A stretch of DNA of 64,000 bases from Alistipes sp. dk3624 (GCF_009557455.1 NZ_CP045651.1:310001-374000); one strand, 5' to 3'; numbered from the stretch's first letter, positions 1-9,109 are shown. Notes: generated by a model from the letters alone, not told the origin. Translations and numbers: made by a program.

Positions 1-1204
1 TGTATTCCCGGATCAGGCCGAATAGGTACTGTCCCCGAGGCTCCGTCGCCGTGAAACTATGTTCGACATCTCCTCTCAACGCGAAATTCCACAGCAGGGT
101 GAGTTGTATTCCCGCGTCCAGGAAAGCGTCGTAATACTTGCGGTAAGCCTCTTCGGACTGCAACACGCCTGCGAATTCGCCGACCACATATGCTTTGTTG
201 AGCGTTCGTGCGGCATACATCGCTTCCCGGAGCTGCCGGTCGAGCGACACCTTTCCGCAGTCGGAAAATTTTCGGCCGGTTTCGTAAACGTGTTCGGTTA
301 CGGTATTGATCGGATACGGATTGAACAGGTTCGTAATCGCACGGTACTGTCCGGTATCGTCCGTATCCCAGGAGTTTTCGACGTACTGATGGTACTGGGA
401 AGGCCTGAGGGTCGCGTTGCCCGACAGGATCATCCGCGAGTCGGGATCCTTCGCCCGGACGATATCGGCGAAAGTACGGAATGCGAAATGAATGTCGTCC
501 CCTTTCGTCCAATTGGCGGGATCTTCCGTATCGAACCGCTCCTGCCAGTTCGGCAGGTCGGCCTGCAAATTCAGTTCGTTGCCGAATTCCCAACCGAAAA
601 TACTCTTGTATTCCCGCAGAGCCGTTACGACGTCCTCGGTGTACCGCATGAGGAAACCGACTGTCCGGCTACCTGCTTTTCCCCAGCAGCGGTAAGGTTC
701 GCCGTAGTAGAGCGAAACGGCCGAGTAGTTCCAGAAAAAGCTCGGGATCAGGCCGATTTCGCACTGCTGGGCATAAGCGGCGACTTTGCGAAGCGCAGCC
801 AGGTAGTCGTCCCGGTGATCCGTATAGGCGGGGAGTTCCTCGCTGTAAAAGACGCCGCAATTGAAACGGACGACGCCGACGCCCTGTTCTTTCAGTATAT
901 CCAGCGAAGCGTAGGCGTCGGTAAGGTCGATTCCGCCGTCTTTCAGGCAATACGAAAAAAGGCCGTAGCAGTTCACTCCGGTAGCATGGTATTCCCGGCC
1001 GGCCAGGCAAATGACCGCTTCCGAAACGGCATTTACGCCCGTTGCGGGCACATTTTTTACATAGAGTCCTTTGCGGACGCTTTCGTTGTTCCAGTAACGG
1101 GTTTGCAGGTCGGAAATACCGGCTCCCTTGTCGGACGGACGATTGCAGCCTGCGGTCGACAGTACGGACAGCAGCAGTAGGGCGGATCGAAAAAATCGTT
1201 TCAT
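1..1204 (-). CDS. GH5-like lipoprotein glycoside hydrolase, 3' end cut by window edge
   Basis: Open frame from an ATG at 1204 to the left edge, about 401 residues, with no stop seen. The N-terminus is a lipoprotein signal with lipobox STAGC (Cys20), so the protein is probably anchored to the outer membrane or faces the periplasm. Clan GH-A features are visible: GWEFGNELN with Asn209-Glu210 as the likely acid/base, and VVGEFAG with Glu343 as the likely nucleophile, then a Trp-rich LLWNFALRG stretch as in cellulase/mannanase families. This supports a retaining beta-glycosidase of the GH5 type, but the substrate cannot be told. It lies downstream of the kdu operon on the same strand, separated by a terminator hairpin, so it may be its own unit. 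Confidence 0.8.
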   Translation of the reverse strand, partial: MKRFFRSALLLLSVLSTAGCNRPSDKGAGISDLQTRYWNNESVRKGLYVKNVPATGVNAVSEAVICLAGREYHATGVNCYGLFSYCLKDGGIDLTDAYASLDILKEQGVGVVRFNCGVFYSEELPAYTDHRDDYLAALRKVAAYAQQCEIGLIPSFFWNYSAVSLYYGEPYRCWGKAGSRTVGFLMRYTEDVVTALREYKSIFGWEFGNELNLQADLPNWQERFDTEDPANWTKGDDIHFAFRTFADIVRAKDPDSRMILSGNATLRPSQYHQYVENSWDTDDTGQYRAITNLFNPYPINTVTEHVYETGRKFSDCGKVSLDRQLREAMYAARTLNKAYVVGEFAGVLQSEEAYRKYYDAFLDAGIQLTLLWNFALRGDVEHSFTATEPRGQYLFGLIREY

Positions 1205-1280
1205 AAATTCGGGTTTGGATTGCACCGGCAAAAGTAATATCCCGGTCGGAAAATAAAAAATTTAACCCGTATTTTACCGG

Positions 1281-1312
1281 TAAAGGCCGGCGGTTCGCAC
1301 CGTCGGCCTTTA
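1281..1312 (-). terminator. Terminator hairpin after the DUF4861 gene
   Basis: A 13-bp stem (TAAAGGCCG plus GCGG pairing back, one G-T pair) closes a 6-base loop TTCGCA. It sits 27 bases past the DUF4861 stop and before the GH5-like gene. It has no long T run, so efficiency is uncertain. The rest of 1205-1339 shows nothing else. Confidence 0.6.
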
Positions 1313-1339
1313 CGTTTTGTCCGGAATGATCCCGGTCGG

Positions 1340-2449
1340 TTACCGGATGTCGACGACCAGCGGAGCGGCGAGTCTGGCGGATTCGTTTTTCACCTCTTCG
1401 AACCACGCTTTCGCATCTTCCGTACCGGCTTTGCTCCAGCCTGCGCCGGTGTAATAGGTGAACGGTTCGTTCGCTTTTACGGACGTAAGCGCCAGCAAGT
1501 GACCGCAGTTCTCGACGCTCTGCGCGATGCCCTCGGGAAATACTACGCCGATGCCGGTATTTCCGTCGTTACCGGCCGCCGGTTCCCAATAGGCGATGCA
1601 ATGTCCGTCCTGCATCCGTTCGCCTCCGTCCCGCAGTACGATGCCCGCTGCCGCTTCCATCGACCGGTCGTAGATCTCGGTCACCCGGTTGAAGCGGGTG
1701 TTGGCATCCAGCGAGATGATCCGCTTTTCGGTTACCGGCCGGTCGCCGACCCGGTACGGAGCGTAGGTCAGTTCGAACGTGATCCGGATCGGGCCGTTGT
1801 CCAGAATCCTGGATTCGACGAAATTGTTTCCGAGCCAGACCGTATCGTTCAGGTAAGGAGCCATCGCTCCGGCGCCGAGCGTCCGGCCTACTTTGTAGCA
1901 GTCGAGCCCTTCTCCGTGGTCGGTGTGGTAATCGCCGTTTTTATACCATTTATCCACGACCAGGTCGCGCGTGCGTTTTTGCCAGATGTCGATCCCGTTG
2001 CTGATCTCGCCGGTTGCCTGCAGGGCCGGACCGTACATACGGAAACCGATCAGGTTGTTTTCCCAGGCGAAATCGTCCATTCGTTCGGGCACCAGTCGCC
2101 CGAATACCTGCGGTGTCGGCGGAGCCGGACGACCTTTGCGGATCTGGTATTTTTCCGAAGCGTCGCCGATCAGAGATATCTGGAAAATCAGGCTCTGCGG
2201 CGTTTCTTCGCCGAGCGTCACGGCCTGGCACGGCAGCGTATCCCCGTCGGGCGTCAGTACCACGACTTCCTGCGGCGCGACGCCCGGCAGCGCGGATTCG
2301 ACTTTTGCCCAGGGAATTTCCACCGTTTCGTAAATTCGTTCCAGACCGGTCGGATTCGTTACCTCGACGACCAATTCCCGCGTGCACGACGCCCATGTCA
2401 GCGCGCACGATGCGACAGCCAATAAAATCAGTTTCATATGCGATATCAT
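1340..2449 (-). CDS. DUF4861 family lipoprotein
   Basis: 369 residues. The start at 2449 is chosen because the kduD stop (TAA) lies just before it; an ATG at 2461 would overlap kduD and one at 2437 would also give a good signal peptide. The signal peptide ends in a lipobox-like TWASC. The body matches my recollection of DUF4861, a Bacteroidetes family found in polysaccharide-use loci for uronate-containing glycans. Its enzymatic role is not established to my knowledge. It is the last gene of the tight lacI-kduI-kduD operon, so it probably acts on the same uronate-rich substrate in the periplasm. Confidence 0.75.
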   Translation of the reverse strand: MISHMKLILLAVASCALTWASCTRELVVEVTNPTGLERIYETVEIPWAKVESALPGVAPQEVVVLTPDGDTLPCQAVTLGEETPQSLIFQISLIGDASEKYQIRKGRPAPPTPQVFGRLVPERMDDFAWENNLIGFRMYGPALQATGEISNGIDIWQKRTRDLVVDKWYKNGDYHTDHGEGLDCYKVGRTLGAGAMAPYLNDTVWLGNNFVESRILDNGPIRITFELTYAPYRVGDRPVTEKRIISLDANTRFNRVTEIYDRSMEAAAGIVLRDGGERMQDGHCIAYWEPAAGNDGNTGIGVVFPEGIAQSVENCGHLLALTSVKANEPFTYYTGAGWSKAGTEDAKAWFEEVKNESARLAAPLVVDIR

Positions 2450-2450
2450 T

Positions 2451-3245
2451 TTAGTTTTCATTGGCGGCCCGCCCCAGCGAAGCCAGGATACCGCCGTCGA
2501 CATACAGAATGTGTCCATTTACAAAATCCGACGCCCGCGATGCGAGGAACACGGCCGCTCCGGCCAGGTCCTCCGGATCGCCCCAGCGCGATGCCGGGGT
2601 GCGGCTGACGATGAATTCGTTGAACGGATTACCGTTCACGCGGATCGGCGCCGTCTGTTCGGTCGCGAAATAGCCGGGGCCGATGCCGTTGACCTGGATG
2701 TTGTGTTTCGCCCATTCGGTTGCCAGATTTTTCGTCAGCATTTTCAATCCTCCTTTGGCCGCGGCGTAAGCCGTTACGCTGCTGCGCCCGACCTCGCTCA
2801 TCATCGAACACATGTTGACGATCTTGCCGTGTCCGCGGCGGATCATTCCGGCGGCGACCGCCCGCGACATCAGAAAAGGCGACGTCAGGTCGGTCGCAAT
2901 TACCTCGTTCCACTCCGGCAACGTCATTTCCAGCGCCGGAATCCGCTTGATAATCCCCGCATTGTTGACCAGGATATCGATCGGGCCCGCTTCCCGTTCG
3001 ATCCGGGCGACACCTTCGGCGACGGCCTGCTCGTCGGTCACGTCGAACAAATAGCCTTTTGCGTCGATTCCTTTGTTCTCATATGTTTTCAGCGCCTTGT
3101 CGAGCCGGTCGGCCGAATGTCCGTTGACCGCCAGCGTAGCCCCGGCTCCTGCCAGCGCCGTCGCCACTGCCATGCCAAGACCGTGTGTGGCTCCGGTTAC
3201 CAGCGCCACACGTCCTTCCAGGGAGAAAAGTTTTCGTATATCCAT
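2451..3245 (-). CDS. kduD: 2-dehydro-3-deoxy-D-gluconate 5-dehydrogenase (KduD-type SDR)
   Basis: 264 residues, a classical short-chain dehydrogenase. The nucleotide-binding motif TGATHGLG is at 17-24, NNAG at 94-97, and the catalytic set is Ser147, Tyr160 and Lys164 (YAAAK). KduD reduces or oxidises between 3-deoxy-D-glycero-2,5-hexodiulosonate and 2-keto-3-deoxygluconate with NAD(H). The assignment over gluconate 5-dehydrogenase rests mainly on the neighbour kduI, 7 bases upstream in the same operon, which makes its substrate. Cytoplasmic; no signal peptide. The downstream steps (KDG kinase and aldolase) are not in this window. Confidence 0.88.
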   Translation of the reverse strand: MDIRKLFSLEGRVALVTGATHGLGMAVATALAGAGATLAVNGHSADRLDKALKTYENKGIDAKGYLFDVTDEQAVAEGVARIEREAGPIDILVNNAGIIKRIPALEMTLPEWNEVIATDLTSPFLMSRAVAAGMIRRGHGKIVNMCSMMSEVGRSSVTAYAAAKGGLKMLTKNLATEWAKHNIQVNGIGPGYFATEQTAPIRVNGNPFNEFIVSRTPASRWGDPEDLAGAAVFLASRASDFVNGHILYVDGGILASLGRAANEN

Positions 3246-3252
3246 CGCTTCG

Positions 3253-4089
3253 TTATTTTAGATCGGTTACGGCGCAGGTGTCCATATCCCCGTAATCGAG
3301 GTTTTCGCCGGCCATGCCCCAAATGAACGTATAGTTATGGGTCGCGCAGGCCGAATGGATCGACCAGGCCGGGGAGATCACCGCCTGGTGCTTCCGCATC
3401 CAGATGTGGCGGGTCTGTTGCGGCTGCCCCATAAAATGGCATACGGCCGCGTCCGCCGGAAGTTCGAAATAAAAATAGGCTTCCATGCGCCGGTTGTGCG
3501 TATGGGCCGGCATCGTGTTCCACACGCTGCCCGGTTCGAGTTCGGTCATTCCCATTTGCAACTGACAGGTCGGAAGCACCTGTTTGACAATCAGTTTATT
3601 GATCGTACGCGCGTTCGAATCTTCGAGCGAGCCCATTTTGGCGACGACCGCGTCGGACTTGGTTACTTTCCGATCGGGATAGTTCCGGTGGGCCGGTGCG
3701 GAATTGATGTAGAACAGGGCCGGTGCGGAAGCGTCCGCAGAACGAAACGTTACCGTCCGGTCGCCGCTGCCGAGGTAGAGAGCCTCCTTGTAATTCAGTT
3801 CGAACGTGTTGTCGCCGGCTTGTACCGTGCCTTTTCCGCCGACGTTGATGATCCCGAGTTCACGGCGATGCAGGAAAAAGGGAGCTTTCAGCGGGTCGAT
3901 CGGCGTCAGTTCGAGCGGTCGGCCGACTGGCATGATCCCTCCGACGATCAGTCGGTCGTAAGCCGAATAGACGAGCCGGATATCGTCCGGTTCGAACAGT
4001 TTTTCGATCAGGAATTCCCTGCGGAGCCTGTCGGTGTCGTACCCCTTCGCATCGTCCGGGTGTGCGGCATAGCGTTCTTCGTATTGCAT
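3253..4089 (-). CDS. kduI: 5-keto-4-deoxyuronate isomerase KduI
   Basis: 278 residues from the ATG at 4089, the same length as the E. coli enzyme; a longer frame would need a TTG start. KduI isomerises 4-deoxy-L-threo-5-hexosulose uronate, the product of unsaturated uronate release, to 3-deoxy-D-glycero-2,5-hexodiulosonate. The cupin metal ligands are visible at His196, His198, Glu203 and His245, the numbering I recall for the E. coli protein. Second gene of the operon, between lacI (24 bases upstream) and kduD (7 bases downstream). It processes the sugar that the divergently encoded GH88 enzyme would release. Confidence 0.95.
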   Translation of the reverse strand: MQYEERYAAHPDDAKGYDTDRLRREFLIEKLFEPDDIRLVYSAYDRLIVGGIMPVGRPLELTPIDPLKAPFFLHRRELGIINVGGKGTVQAGDNTFELNYKEALYLGSGDRTVTFRSADASAPALFYINSAPAHRNYPDRKVTKSDAVVAKMGSLEDSNARTINKLIVKQVLPTCQLQMGMTELEPGSVWNTMPAHTHNRRMEAYFYFELPADAAVCHFMGQPQQTRHIWMRKHQAVISPAWSIHSACATHNYTFIWGMAGENLDYGDMDTCAVTDLK

Positions 4090-4113
4090 ATCGTTTTTCA
4101 AATAATAAATTTG

Positions 4114-5136
4114 TTATTCGGTTCTTTTCCGTTGCGAGGATTCGCGGACGATCAGTTTAGGGGGAATCACGATGTCCATGTAAGGCCCTCCGTCGAGTTT
4201 ATCCAGCAGCATCTGCGCGGCGGCGCTTCCCATCCGGTAACCGAATTGTTCGACCGAAGTGAAACTGGGGGTGATCAGCTCGCAGAACGGTTCGTTGGCA
4301 AATCCGGCCAGCGCCATGTCGTCCGGGACGCGGAGTCCGTGTTCGCGCAGCGACCGGTAGGCCCCGAGAGCTGCATAATCGCCGGCGAAGAAGACGGCTT
4401 CGGGCAGCGTCTCCCCGGCGGCAAACAGTCGTTCCATCGCTTTATAGCCTCCTTCTTCGGTCGTCGCACCTTCGGCGATCCAGTCGGAGAGCGGTTCGAT
4501 TCCGTGACGGCGCAGCGCGTCCTCGTAACCCGTCCTCCGGTTTTTCCAAATGCTGACGCGTTGCGATCCGGCATAGTGATAAATCCGGCGGTATCCCTGT
4601 CCGATCAAGTGCTCGACCGTATCGAAGGCCCCTTTGTAATCGTCCAGCAAAACGGTGCCCGCGTCCAGCCCGGGAGCGTAACGGTCGAAAAGCACCAGCG
4701 GCATACCGTAACGGGATAATGCCCGGTAATGCGTATAATCCCCGGCGCCCGATGCCAACGAGGCGATCACGCCGTCCACCTTGCCGTGCAGAAAACTGTT
4801 CAGTATCCGCACTTCCCGTTCCGGATCGTTCCGGGACTGGTAGATCATCACGTCGTATCCCCGCTGCGAAGCGGCTTCCTCGATGCCGTCGATCGCCACG
4901 GAGAAAAAATTTCGGCTGACCATCGGCACCACGACCCCGATCGTTCGGGTGCTGCCCCGCTGCAAGTTGACGGCGAATACATTGGGTTTGTAGCCCATTT
5001 CTTCGGCCGTTTTCCGGATCCGGTCGCGCATTTCGACGCTGATCGCGGGGTTATCCTGCAGCGCCCTCGATACCGTGGAAGTCGAAACCCCCAGCTTCCG
5101 CGCGATGTCGTAAATCGATATTTTTTTCGTCTTCAT
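4114..5136 (-). CDS. LacI-family transcriptional regulator of the uronate locus
   Basis: 340 residues. The start at 5136 (MKTKK) places the LacI HTH right at the N-terminus: ISIYDIARKLGVSTSTVSRA, followed by the hinge region with YKPNVFAVNLQRG. The rest is a periplasmic-binding-protein-like sensor domain (IGVVVPMVSRNFF onward). It heads the operon lacI-kduI-kduD-DUF4861 and diverges from the GH88 gene. Two LacI-type palindromes lie in the 228-base gap, one at each promoter, so it probably represses both units and itself. The inducer is unknown; a kdu pathway intermediate is a reasonable guess. Confidence 0.92.
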   Translation of the reverse strand: MKTKKISIYDIARKLGVSTSTVSRALQDNPAISVEMRDRIRKTAEEMGYKPNVFAVNLQRGSTRTIGVVVPMVSRNFFSVAIDGIEEAASQRGYDVMIYQSRNDPEREVRILNSFLHGKVDGVIASLASGAGDYTHYRALSRYGMPLVLFDRYAPGLDAGTVLLDDYKGAFDTVEHLIGQGYRRIYHYAGSQRVSIWKNRRTGYEDALRRHGIEPLSDWIAEGATTEEGGYKAMERLFAAGETLPEAVFFAGDYAALGAYRSLREHGLRVPDDMALAGFANEPFCELITPSFTSVEQFGYRMGSAAAQMLLDKLDGGPYMDIVIPPKLIVRESSQRKRTE

Positions 5137-5159
5137 AAACGGTTTCTTCGCTTCTTTCG

Positions 5160-5179
5160 TGCAACCGATTGCAAATATA
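5160..5179 (-). promoter_or_regulatory. LacI-type operator and -7 box of the lacI-kdu operon
   Basis: On the minus strand a -7 box TATATTTG (5179 to 5172) overlaps the palindrome TGCAATCGGTTGCA (5173 to 5160). The half sites TGCAA and TTGCA are perfect and the centre is CG, as in LacI-family operators. No good TTTG -33 box is seen at the usual spacing. The site is 24 bases upstream of the lacI start, which fits autorepression. Confidence 0.72.
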
Positions 5180-5274
5180 ATCATTCCTTTTTACAGATCG
5201 TATCTTTCCCCGAATTTATTTGCGCTACACGCTTTGTTGTTACTATGCTTTCCCGATATTTCCCACCGGAACGG

Positions 5275-5320
5275 TTTGCTTTTCCGGAAAAAACGCTTTA
5301 CATTTGTGCAAACGGTTGCA
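5275..5320 (+). promoter_or_regulatory. Bacteroidetes promoter with LacI operator for the GH88 unit
   Basis: A textbook Bacteroidetes promoter: -33 TTTG at 5275-5278, a 20-base spacer, and -7 TACATTTG at 5299-5306. Directly after it, over the expected transcription start, is the palindrome TGCAAACGGTTGCA (5307-5320), which shares half sites and CG centre with the one in front of lacI. A repressor bound here would block initiation. Confidence 0.8.
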
Positions 5321-5364
5321 TTGGCGGCCGAACAGTTGTAAAACCGAAAATCTGACCTGAAACT

Positions 5365-6594
5365 ATGAAAAAGAACAAATGGGTGCCGCTGCTCGGCATC
5401 GCGGCTCTGCTGTCGGTGAATGGCGCATGCTGCAAAAGCAAATCGCCGCGAATCGATGTGAAAAAATATACGGAATCGGCGGCGCGGCAAACGGCCGGAC
5501 TGTATGACAAACTGATGGCTACCGGCGAACGCAAATCCCCGCAAAATTTCCAGAACGGGGTGAACCGTTACTGCGCTTATGAAGGGTGGATCAGCGGTTT
5601 CTTCCCCGGTTCGCTGTGGTTTCTGTACGAGCTGACCGGTGATCCGCAGTGGAAAACGCGCGCGTCGGAACAGACCGAACGACTCGAACGGATCAAAAAC
5701 CTGACTTCGGATCACGACATCGGATTCCGAATGGGATGCAGTTACGGCAACGGTTACCGAATCACCGGCGATCCGGCATACCGGGACGTGCTGATTCAGT
5801 CGGCGCGTTCGCTGGCGACGCGGTTTCAACCCGAGGCCGGCGTGATTATGTCGTGGAACCCGAACAAACGCTGGAAATGCCCGGTTATCATCGATAACAT
5901 GATGAATCTCGAACTGCTGTTCAACGCTGCGATTTACAGCGGCGATTCGAGTTTTTATAAAATTGCGGTGTCGCATGCCGATAAAACGCTCGAAAACCAC
6001 TACCGCGCCGACCACAGCTCTTTTCACGTCGTCGACTACGATCCGCAGACGGGAGCCGTGCGGATGAAAAATACGGCGCAGGGATATGCCGACGGTTCGG
6101 CCTGGGCGCGCGGACAGGCATGGGGACTATACGGATTCGTGATCTGCTACCGGTTCACCGGAGACGAACGTTATTTACAGCAGGCAGAAGCGATTGCCGA
6201 CTTTATTCTGAATCATCCGCGCCTGCCGGAAGACATGATCCCCTATTGGGATTTCGACGCTCCGAACATTCCGGACGAACCGCGCGACGCTTCGGCCGGA
6301 GCCATCGCCGCTTCGGCTCTGTACGAACTCGCTTTGTACAGCGACCCGAAGTATGCCGACGCGGCCGACCGGATGCTGGCTTCGCTCTCATCGGACAGTT
6401 ATACGGCCCCTGTCGGGGAAAACGGAAATTTTATCCTGATGCATTCGGTGGGTAGCAAACCGGCAAATTCGGAGGTAGATGTTCCGATCGTTTATGCTGA
6501 TTATTATTATCTTGAAGCGATTTACCGACACCGGCAGTTCAAGAAGTTGAAAAAGCATTTATGGGACGGGCGCCTACCTGCTTTGGGGAAATAA
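5365..6594 (+). CDS. GH88 unsaturated glucuronyl hydrolase
   Basis: 409 residues with an N-terminal signal and lipobox-like VNGAC (Cys22). Family GH88/UGL is an (alpha/alpha)6 barrel that hydrates the double bond of 4,5-unsaturated uronic acid left at the non-reducing end by polysaccharide lyases. The two catalytic aspartates of the family lie in TSDHDIGF (Asp116/Asp118) and IIDNMMNLE (Asp177), and the Trp/Gly-rich YEGWISGFFPGSLW pattern (72-85) fits. The freed sugar becomes the KduI substrate, which links this gene to the divergent operon. It is the first gene after the LacI-controlled promoter. Confidence 0.9.
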   Translation: MKKNKWVPLLGIAALLSVNGACCKSKSPRIDVKKYTESAARQTAGLYDKLMATGERKSPQNFQNGVNRYCAYEGWISGFFPGSLWFLYELTGDPQWKTRASEQTERLERIKNLTSDHDIGFRMGCSYGNGYRITGDPAYRDVLIQSARSLATRFQPEAGVIMSWNPNKRWKCPVIIDNMMNLELLFNAAIYSGDSSFYKIAVSHADKTLENHYRADHSSFHVVDYDPQTGAVRMKNTAQGYADGSAWARGQAWGLYGFVICYRFTGDERYLQQAEAIADFILNHPRLPEDMIPYWDFDAPNIPDEPRDASAGAIAASALYELALYSDPKYADAADRMLASLSSDSYTAPVGENGNFILMHSVGSKPANSEVDVPIVYADYYYLEAIYRHRQFKKLKKHLWDGRLPALGK

Positions 6595-6671
6595 TTGACA
6601 TTTGTAAATGTTTAGGGACAGGTTTTCCGCCTACGGAAGATTCGGTTCCGGTACACAAACAACAGGAATTA

Positions 6672-7175
6672 ATGAATAAAAAATCTCGATGGCTGGCGTG
6701 GTTCGTCGCGATCGCAGCGACCGCCGGCCTGTGATCGGATACCATGAAATACGACGGTAACAATCAACTTTTTATTGCCCGGTTCGAAGGCGGCGTTTGG
6801 AAACGGATGCGACTGATCCGCTGGAATTGCCGTTGGCACATTCAGGGCTGGGATTCCAGGCCGACCGAACTGGGCATCGGCACCCCGAAGGTTGCCGAAG
6901 ACAGAAAAATCGCTTTCGGATACGATCATATCCGGGAAAGGAAAAGCCGGGTGCTGATCGACGGGAAAAGCCTGCAGCCGGTCGGAACCCGGGAGGTTTC
7001 GGATCGGGTTTCGGCGCAACTTCGTGCCGTCGCGTCTTCGTTCCCGGGTATGCGGGTACATACGCTTCTGCGCGACAATCACCTATTGCGCTGGGAGACG
7101 TCGCCGACAAACAACGACCGCAAGCCTGCGGCGATTCCGCTGCCTTCGGAGTTGGTGCTCTATAAAATTCGTTAA
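6672..7175 (+). pseudogene. Remnant of a BNR_4-type secreted protein
   Basis: An ATG at 6672 begins a 20-residue signal-peptide-like stretch (MNKKSRWLAWFVAIAATAGL) that runs into TGA at 6732. The same frame continues without further stops to 7175 with 147 residues, including FPGMRVHTLLRDNHLLRWET and SELVLYKIR. These resemble, from memory, the C-terminal part of BNR_4 repeat proteins of polysaccharide loci, normally several hundred residues long. The likely history is an internal deletion joining signal peptide and C-terminus, plus a stop. A separate 143-residue protein from the ATG at 6744 cannot be excluded. It sits between GH88 and heparinase genes on the same strand. Confidence 0.65.
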
Positions 7176-7193
7176 AATTCAAAATCGTCCAAA

Positions 7194-9050
7194 ATGAATG
7201 CGAAAGGTATCGTACTTGTAGTCGTAATTTCTTTCTTTGCAACGTTATCCGGCGCCGATAATAAAGTTTCGATAGATATCGGGAAACTTCCTCCGCATCC
7301 GCGCATTCTGTTATGCAAAGGGGCCGAGAAAGCTTTGAAAAAACAAGCGAAACTGCCGGTATGGAACGGGTTGTACGAATCCATTTTGCAGGCATGCGAT
7401 ACGATGCTCGGGCTTCCCGTCAACGAACGGGTCGTCGTGGGACGGCGTTTGCTGGCAACCTCCCGTGAAAACCTGCGGCGCATCCTTTTCCTCGGATTTG
7501 CCTACCGGATGACCGGTGAAAAGAGGTATTCCGACCGGGCCGAGGCCGAAATGCTGAAAGCGGCTTCATTCTCGGACTGGAATCCGTCCCACTTTCTGGA
7601 TGTGGCCGAAATGACCGCCGCCCTGGCGATCGGTTACGACTGGCTCTATCCGAAACTGTCCGAAACATCGCGGCGAACGATCCGTACCGCAATTCTCGAA
7701 AAGGGACTGAAACCTTCGTTCGGGAAAGAGCACGACGCGATCCTGAACGCGCCGACCAATTGGAATCAGGTGTGCCATTGCGGCATGGCTTACGGGGCGC
7801 TGGCGGTCGCCGAGACGGAACCCGACCTGGCCCGGCGGACGATCGAACGCGCTGTCGAAAAAGTACGTATCCCGATGCGCCATTACGCGCCGGACGGGGC
7901 TTATCCGGAAGGATACGCTTACTGGGAATACGGAACTTCTTTCAATGTATTGCTCATCAGCGCTATGGAGAATGCTTTCGGGACGGACTTCGGGTTGTGC
8001 GATGCTCCCGGTTTTCTGGAGTCCGGGAAATTCATGCTGCACATGGTCACTCCGCAGTTGCGTTCGTTCTGTTATTCCGATTGCAGCACCGACGCAGGAT
8101 TGCTCCCGGCTCTGTTTTGGTTTTACCGAAAAACGGGAGACGCATCGATTCTTTGCAATCAGGGCTGGTTATTACAGGCGGACAGCCGCAAAAATCACCT
8201 GCAAGACCGGCTGCTCCCGTTGCTGTTCGTCTGGGGGCAGGGAGCGTCGCTCGACAAACCGACCGTGCCGGAAACCCTATATTGGAAAGGCGGCGGCGAT
8301 AATCCCGTTTTCTTAATGCGTTCCGGCTGGAACGATCCGGACGCTCTGTATGTGGGGGTTAAAATGGGAACGCCGGGAGCCAGTCATGCCCACATGGATG
8401 TCGGCAGTTTTATTTTCGAGGCCGACGGGGTGCGCTGGGCGATCGATATGGGCGGAGAGGATTACGACCGGCTCGAAAAACGCGGGGTGGATCTGTGGAA
8501 CGGAGCGCAAGGGTCGCAGCGATGGGAAGTTTTTAGATATAATAATAAAGCGCATAATACGCTTACGTTTAATGATAAACCGCAGTCGATTAAAGGAAAA
8601 GTGCAGATAAAGGATTGGCGCGATTCGGCTCGGCTCCGTTACGTTGCGATGGATCTGACTCCGGTTTACGAAGGTCAGGTGCGGTATGCGGAGCGGGCCG
8701 TAGCGATGGTGGACGACTCTTATGCGGTTATCGAAGACCGAGTGGAGCCGGGACTCTATTATACCCGGATGCGCTGGACGCTCGTCACGGAAGCCACGCC
8801 CCGGATTTTGTCGGACAGCGTTCTGTTGCTGGAAAAGGAGGGGAAGCGGTGCTACGTGCGGATCGCTTCGCAGACGCCCGTCCGGTGGATAATCCGCCCG
8901 GCCGTTTCGGAAAATACTTACGATTCTCCGAATCCGGGCGTTACGATCGTCGCATTCGATACGGATCTGACATTGCGGCAAGCACAGCGGATATGCGTGT
9001 TTCTGATGCCCGGCGAAATGAAGGAGACGGCATATACTTCTGTCTTATAG
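7194..9050 (+). CDS. Heparinase II/III family polysaccharide lyase
   Basis: 618 residues with an N-terminal signal peptide. The N-terminal half is the alpha-helical toroid of heparinase II-like lyases; NWNQVCHCGMAYGA and YPEGYAYWEYG carry the Asn and Tyr/Glu positions typical of the family. The C-terminal beta-sandwich contains GASHAHMDVGSFIF with His398 and His400. Such enzymes cleave uronate-containing polysaccharides by beta-elimination, giving unsaturated ends for the GH88 enzyme encoded upstream. The exact substrate (glycosaminoglycan, alginate-like or other) is not readable. Likely periplasmic and co-transcribed with GH88 through the pseudogene. Confidence 0.85.
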   Translation: MNAKGIVLVVVISFFATLSGADNKVSIDIGKLPPHPRILLCKGAEKALKKQAKLPVWNGLYESILQACDTMLGLPVNERVVVGRRLLATSRENLRRILFLGFAYRMTGEKRYSDRAEAEMLKAASFSDWNPSHFLDVAEMTAALAIGYDWLYPKLSETSRRTIRTAILEKGLKPSFGKEHDAILNAPTNWNQVCHCGMAYGALAVAETEPDLARRTIERAVEKVRIPMRHYAPDGAYPEGYAYWEYGTSFNVLLISAMENAFGTDFGLCDAPGFLESGKFMLHMVTPQLRSFCYSDCSTDAGLLPALFWFYRKTGDASILCNQGWLLQADSRKNHLQDRLLPLLFVWGQGASLDKPTVPETLYWKGGGDNPVFLMRSGWNDPDALYVGVKMGTPGASHAHMDVGSFIFEADGVRWAIDMGGEDYDRLEKRGVDLWNGAQGSQRWEVFRYNNKAHNTLTFNDKPQSIKGKVQIKDWRDSARLRYVAMDLTPVYEGQVRYAERAVAMVDDSYAVIEDRVEPGLYYTRMRWTLVTEATPRILSDSVLLLEKEGKRCYVRIASQTPVRWIIRPAVSENTYDSPNPGVTIVAFDTDLTLRQAQRICVFLMPGEMKETAYTSVL

Positions 9051-9109
9051 TTTACTGAAAATAAGCATTGTATCCAATCTGAACGAATCCGATACGTTAG
9101 GCGGCGCAA

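Noticed and set aside
3337-4719. A 460-codon open frame on the plus strand opposite kduI and lacI
   Set aside because: Shadow frame: KduI on the other strand has all four metal ligands in place and LacI has its full HTH, while this frame has no domain features.
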